64,000 bases of DNA. Source: Streptomyces sp. 6-11-2. Its GTDB lineage: Bacteria > Actinomycetota > Actinomycetes > Streptomycetales > Streptomycetaceae. The stretch lies in NCBI RefSeq assembly GCF_006540305.1, contig NZ_BJOR01000001.1:5642001-5706000 (forward strand). The letters are read 5' to 3'. The notes beneath the pieces are model-generated. The model was given only the letters and a program-made list of their open reading frames with translations. It was not told the DNA's origin and searched no databases. Shown piece by piece: positions 61,263 to 64,000 of this stretch (its first letter is position 1; each line of letters starts with the position of its first letter). The translations under genes and the position numbers were made by a program.

Positions 61263-62012
61263 TCAGGTGGCGTCGAGGGTGACCGTGAAGGAGAAACGGT
61301 CCCCCCGGTAGTGGATCACCGCCACGTCCAGCGGCCGCCCCGCCGCGTCGTAGGTGATCCCCGTGTAGTGCAGGATCGGGCTGAGCAGCGGGACTTGCAG
61401 CAGCCGCGCCGTCTCCGGATCGGCCAGCCGGGCCTGGACGGTGTCCGTGATCCGGCTGATGTCGGCGCCCACCACGTCCCGCAGCACCTTGGTCATCGGC
61501 CACCGCACCAGATCCTCCGGCGTCATCCGGCGGGCCAGCTCCGGACGGACGTAGTTGCGGGCGTGGTTGGTCGGCTCACCGGTCTTCTCGTCGCCGCGCA
61601 GCCGGTGGTACGTCGCCACCTCGCCCAGATCCGGGAAGAACTCGGCCAGTTCGGCGGGCACCGCCTCCGTACCGTGGGCCAGCAGCTCGGTGGTCATACC
61701 GGACTGCTGGGCCACGATGGCGTCCACCGAGCCCAGCAGCCGCACCGGGGCGCCCCGCCGGGCACCGGGCTCGATGAACGTGCCGCGCCGCCGGTGCCGG
61801 GTGATCAGCCCCTCGTCCTCCAACTCCTTCAGCGCCTGCCGCATGGTCAGCACGCTCACGCCGTAGTGCCCCGCCAGTTGCTCCTCGGTGGGCAGGCGCA
61901 GCGGGTCCTGGGGCGAGCGGCCGAGGATCGAGGCGCGCAACGACTGCGACACCTGGTACCACAGCGGCAACTTGCGGTTCAGGACGATCGAATCCGGGGC
62001 GAAGGAGGTCAC
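61263..62012 (-). CDS. GntR-family regulator with UTRA domain
   Basis: 249 residues. Winged helix PLWYQVSQSLRASILGRSPQDPLRLPTEEQLAGHYGVSVLTMRQALKELEDEGLITRHRRRGTFI; UTRA effector domain VATYHRLRGDEKTGEPTNHARNYVRPELARR to LSPILHYTGITYDAAGRPLDVAVIHYRGDRFSFTVTL. HutC subfamily. 27 bp after hmgA on the same strand, so likely controls homogentisate catabolism; ligand would be a pathway acid. GTG 62012. Confidence 0.92.
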   Translation of the reverse strand: MTSFAPDSIVLNRKLPLWYQVSQSLRASILGRSPQDPLRLPTEEQLAGHYGVSVLTMRQALKELEDEGLITRHRRRGTFIEPGARRGAPVRLLGSVDAIVAQQSGMTTELLAHGTEAVPAELAEFFPDLGEVATYHRLRGDEKTGEPTNHARNYVRPELARRMTPEDLVRWPMTKVLRDVVGADISRITDTVQARLADPETARLLQVPLLSPILHYTGITYDAAGRPLDVAVIHYRGDRFSFTVTLDAT

Positions 62013-62019
62013 GGTTCAT

Positions 62020-62032
62020 CCGTACCGGTAGG
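62020..62032 (-). promoter_or_regulatory. Palindrome in the hmgA-gntR junction
   Basis: TACCGGTA (62023-62030), extended to CC-x-TACCGGTA-x-GG, directly before the regulator start. Possible autoregulatory operator. Confidence 0.35.
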
Positions 62033-62039
62033 GAATCGA

Positions 62040-63356
62040 TCAGGGCAAGGGGCGGAAGTGACGCTCGAGCCCCTGCCAGACGTCGTCGTACCGCCGCTGA
62101 CGGTGCTCGGCCCCGGCCGCGTGCGGCGTGAGCGTCAGCGGCCAGCGCGTCTCGAACATGAACGCCAGCCCGTCGTCCACCTTGTGCGGCTGCAACTCCG
62201 CCGCGCTCGCCCTGTCGAAGGTCTCCCGGTCCGGGCCGTGCGCCGACATCATGTTGTGCAGCGAGCCGCCGCCCGGCACGAAGCCCTCCGCCTTGGCGTC
62301 GTAGGCGCCCTCGATCAGGCCCATGTACTCGCTCATCACGTTCCGGTGGAAGTACGGCGGCCGGAAGGTGTCCTCGCCGACCAGCCAGCGCGGCGCGAAG
62401 ACGACGAAGTCCACGCCGGCCAGGCCCGGGGTGTCGGAGGGCGAGGTCAGCACCGTGAAGATCGACGGGTCCGGGTGGTCGTACGAGATCGTGCCGATCA
62501 CGTTGAAGCGGCGCAGGTCGTAGACGTACGGCACGAGGTTGCCGTGCCAGGCCACCACGTCGAGCGGGGAGTGGTCGTAGATGGCGGTCCACAGGTTGCC
62601 GCAGAACTTGTTCACCACCTCCACCGGGCCCTCGGTGTCCTCGTAGGCGGCGACCGGAGCGCGGAAGTCGCGGGCGTTGGCGAGGCCGTTGGCGCCGATG
62701 GGGCCGAGGTCGGGGAGGCGGAAGGGGGCGCCGTAGTTCTCGCAGACGTAGCCGCGGGCGGTGGCGTCGAGAAGCTCCACGCGGAAGCGCACCCCGCGCG
62801 GGATGAGCGCCACGTCGCCCGGCTCGGCGTGCAGCAGCCCGAACTCGGTGCGCAGCAGCAGCCCGCCGCGCTCCGGCACGATCAGCAGCTCGCCGTCCGC
62901 GTCGCCGAAGACGCGCTCCATCGAGGAGTCGGCGTGGTAGAGGTGCACGGCCACTCCGGTGCGCTGGGTGGCGTCGCCGTTGCCGCCCAGCGTCCACAGT
63001 CCGGCGAGGAAGTCCGTCCCGCGGGCGGGCTCCGGCAGCGGGTTCCAGCGCAGCCGGTTCGGGTCGGGCACCGTCTCGGTGAACGGCGCCGTGCGGATCG
63101 CGCCGTTGCCGGTCCGGGTGAACGCCGGGTGCGCGGCCGACGGGCGGATCCGGTACAGCCACGAGCGGCGGTTGTGGGCCCGCGGCTCGGTGAAGGCGGT
63201 ACCGCTGAGCTGCTCCGCGTACAGCCCGAGCGGGGCGCGCTGCGGGGAGTTGCGGCCCTCGGGCAGTGCGCCCGGAACCGCCTCGGAACTGTGCTCGTTG
63301 CCGAACCCGGAGAGGTAGGTCAGTTTCTCGGCGGTCTTGCGTGCGTCCCCGCTCAT
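62040..63356 (-). CDS. hmgA: Homogentisate 1,2-dioxygenase
   Basis: 438 residues, standard length. Conserved fold segments: [21 protein letters not shown] at the N-terminus; metal-ligand His/Glu regions [22 protein letters not shown] and [53 protein letters not shown]. Opens the ring of homogentisate to maleylacetoacetate in tyrosine/phenylalanine breakdown. AAGGGAG precedes ATG 63356. Other pathway genes are not in this window. Confidence 0.97.
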   Translation of the reverse strand: MSGDARKTAEKLTYLSGFGNEHSSEAVPGALPEGRNSPQRAPLGLYAEQLSGTAFTEPRAHNRRSWLYRIRPSAAHPAFTRTGNGAIRTAPFTETVPDPNRLRWNPLPEPARGTDFLAGLWTLGGNGDATQRTGVAVHLYHADSSMERVFGDADGELLIVPERGGLLLRTEFGLLHAEPGDVALIPRGVRFRVELLDATARGYVCENYGAPFRLPDLGPIGANGLANARDFRAPVAAYEDTEGPVEVVNKFCGNLWTAIYDHSPLDVVAWHGNLVPYVYDLRRFNVIGTISYDHPDPSIFTVLTSPSDTPGLAGVDFVVFAPRWLVGEDTFRPPYFHRNVMSEYMGLIEGAYDAKAEGFVPGGGSLHNMMSAHGPDRETFDRASAAELQPHKVDDGLAFMFETRWPLTLTPHAAGAEHRQRRYDDVWQGLERHFRPLP

Positions 63357-63376
63357 GATCGCTCCCTTGCAACCTG

Positions 63377-63399
63377 ATTCCTATGGAACACCGTAGGAT
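63377..63399 (-). promoter_or_regulatory. Candidate operator upstream of hmgA
   Basis: Imperfect inverted repeat TCCTA (63379-63383) and TAGGA (63394-63398), about 20 bp before the hmgA start. It resembles the 62020 palindrome loosely. Confidence 0.3.
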
Positions 63400-63499
63400 T
63401 GGCCTTTCCGGGGCGCAAGACCCCCTACTCCGGGCGGAGGGCAGAACCCGACCTCAGGGGGATCCGGTGGGTCCGGCCGCTGCTCTAGGCTCCCCAGTC

Positions 63500-64000
63500 A
63501 TGTCGTCGTGGACGCGGGGATCACTCGCTGCGCTCGCGGTCTGTGCCCTGCTCCTGGCCGGGCCGGCGGGCTGTGGACCGGAGGGCGCGCACGGGCCGGT
63601 GGACGGGAAGCCGCCCGAGCCCGTGGGCAAGCTCCTCGACCACACCGACGAGGAGGGCCGGCGCTACCGCGAGGTGGACCGGAAGACCGCCCCCGAGGTC
63701 CGTGTCGAGGTGCGGCCGGACACCGACGGCGACTGGGACGTACGGCTGGCCGTGCGTCGCTTCCGCTTCTCCCCGGACGGCACGGCGGCCCGGGCGACGG
63801 CTGGACGCGGCCTCGCCGAGCTGCTGGTGGACGGCCGGCTCGTCGTCCGCCTGCGCGCCACGGAGTACCGCCTCTCCGGCCGGTTCGTCCCCCACGGCAC
63901 CCATCACGTCACCGTCCGCCTCTACGCCGACGACGGCACGGTCTGGGCGGTCGCGGGCCGTCCGGTCCAGAGCACGGCCGACATCACGGCCGCGCCCCCG
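63500..64000 (+). CDS. Putative lipoprotein, 3' end outside window
   Basis: 167 residues, open to the end. Signal peptide SLAALAVCALLLAGPAGC with lipobox GPAGC (Cys at about 25), then Pro/Glu-rich linker (EGAHGPVDGKPPEPVGKLLDHTDEEG) and a beta-rich domain (VRVEVRPDTDGDWDVRLAVRRFRFSP, RLVVRLRATEYRLSGRFVPHG). No named family recognised. Extracellular anchored protein. Confidence 0.7.
   Translation, partial: MSSWTRGSLAALAVCALLLAGPAGCGPEGAHGPVDGKPPEPVGKLLDHTDEEGRRYREVDRKTAPEVRVEVRPDTDGDWDVRLAVRRFRFSPDGTAARATAGRGLAELLVDGRLVVRLRATEYRLSGRFVPHGTHHVTVRLYADDGTVWAVAGRPVQSTADITAAPP

Overview
The window is typical Streptomyces chromosomal DNA: very high GC with strong GC bias at third codon positions, many GTG/TTG starts, several apparent leaderless genes, long Ala/Pro-rich extensions, secreted enzymes with long signal peptides and a LAETG-type wall anchor. 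From memory (not checked) the gene order resembles the conserved core arm of the S. coelicolor chromosome around SCO1715-SCO1773. No tRNA, rRNA, CRISPR array, insertion sequence, prophage or phage-type att site was recognised.

Layout. 1-7.2 kb: end of a TPR protein, alanine dehydrogenase, then a tightly overlapping run of ParA-like ATPase, putative ribbon-helix-helix partner, scpA, scpB and a pseudouridine synthase (chromosome organisation). 7.2-13.1 kb: a nucleotidyltransferase and a Rieske lipoprotein face a core-metabolism run of chorismate mutase, prephenate dehydrogenase, cmk, plsC and der. 13.1-24.4 kb: lineage hypotheticals, an Rpf-LysM cell-wall hydrolase behind a foldable leader, an I78 inhibitor, PAP2 phosphatase, membrane mannosyltransferase-like protein, DHA2 exporter, glutaryl-CoA-dehydrogenase-like enzyme, a SepF paralogue and a protein with an extreme cysteine-rich tail. 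24.4-28 kb: two streptogrisin-type proteases flanking an SPFH protein. 28-32.6 kb: dnaE2 overlapping a Y-family (ImuB-like) gene that carries a 42-bp palindromic element in frame. 32.6-41.3 kb: MarR/cupin pair with two clear operators, secreted lipase, sortase-anchored LPMO behind three 14-bp repeats, acetyltransferases, a newly noted 44-aa gene, DUF402, DUF72 and AAA proteins.

41.4-51.5 kb holds what looks like a cell-surface glycan locus: a GH39-like hydrolase faces a cluster of a 1349-aa flippase/membrane-glycosyltransferase fusion (joined by a 39-bp tandem-repeat linker), a polysaccharide deacetylase, two family-2 glycosyltransferases, a FemAB/CelD-like acyltransferase and a small membrane protein. 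This is the strongest candidate for an undercharacterised system here.

51.7-59.7 kb: an SGNH esterase, then an ECF sigma/anti-sigma pair divergent from a DUF4331-TPR-NicO transporter set; the TPR/NicO junction has been tandemly duplicated. 59.7-64 kb: a CaiB/BaiF CoA-transferase pseudogene, a stand-alone Type ISP specificity domain, a GntR regulator coupled to homogentisate dioxygenase, and the start of a lipoprotein gene.
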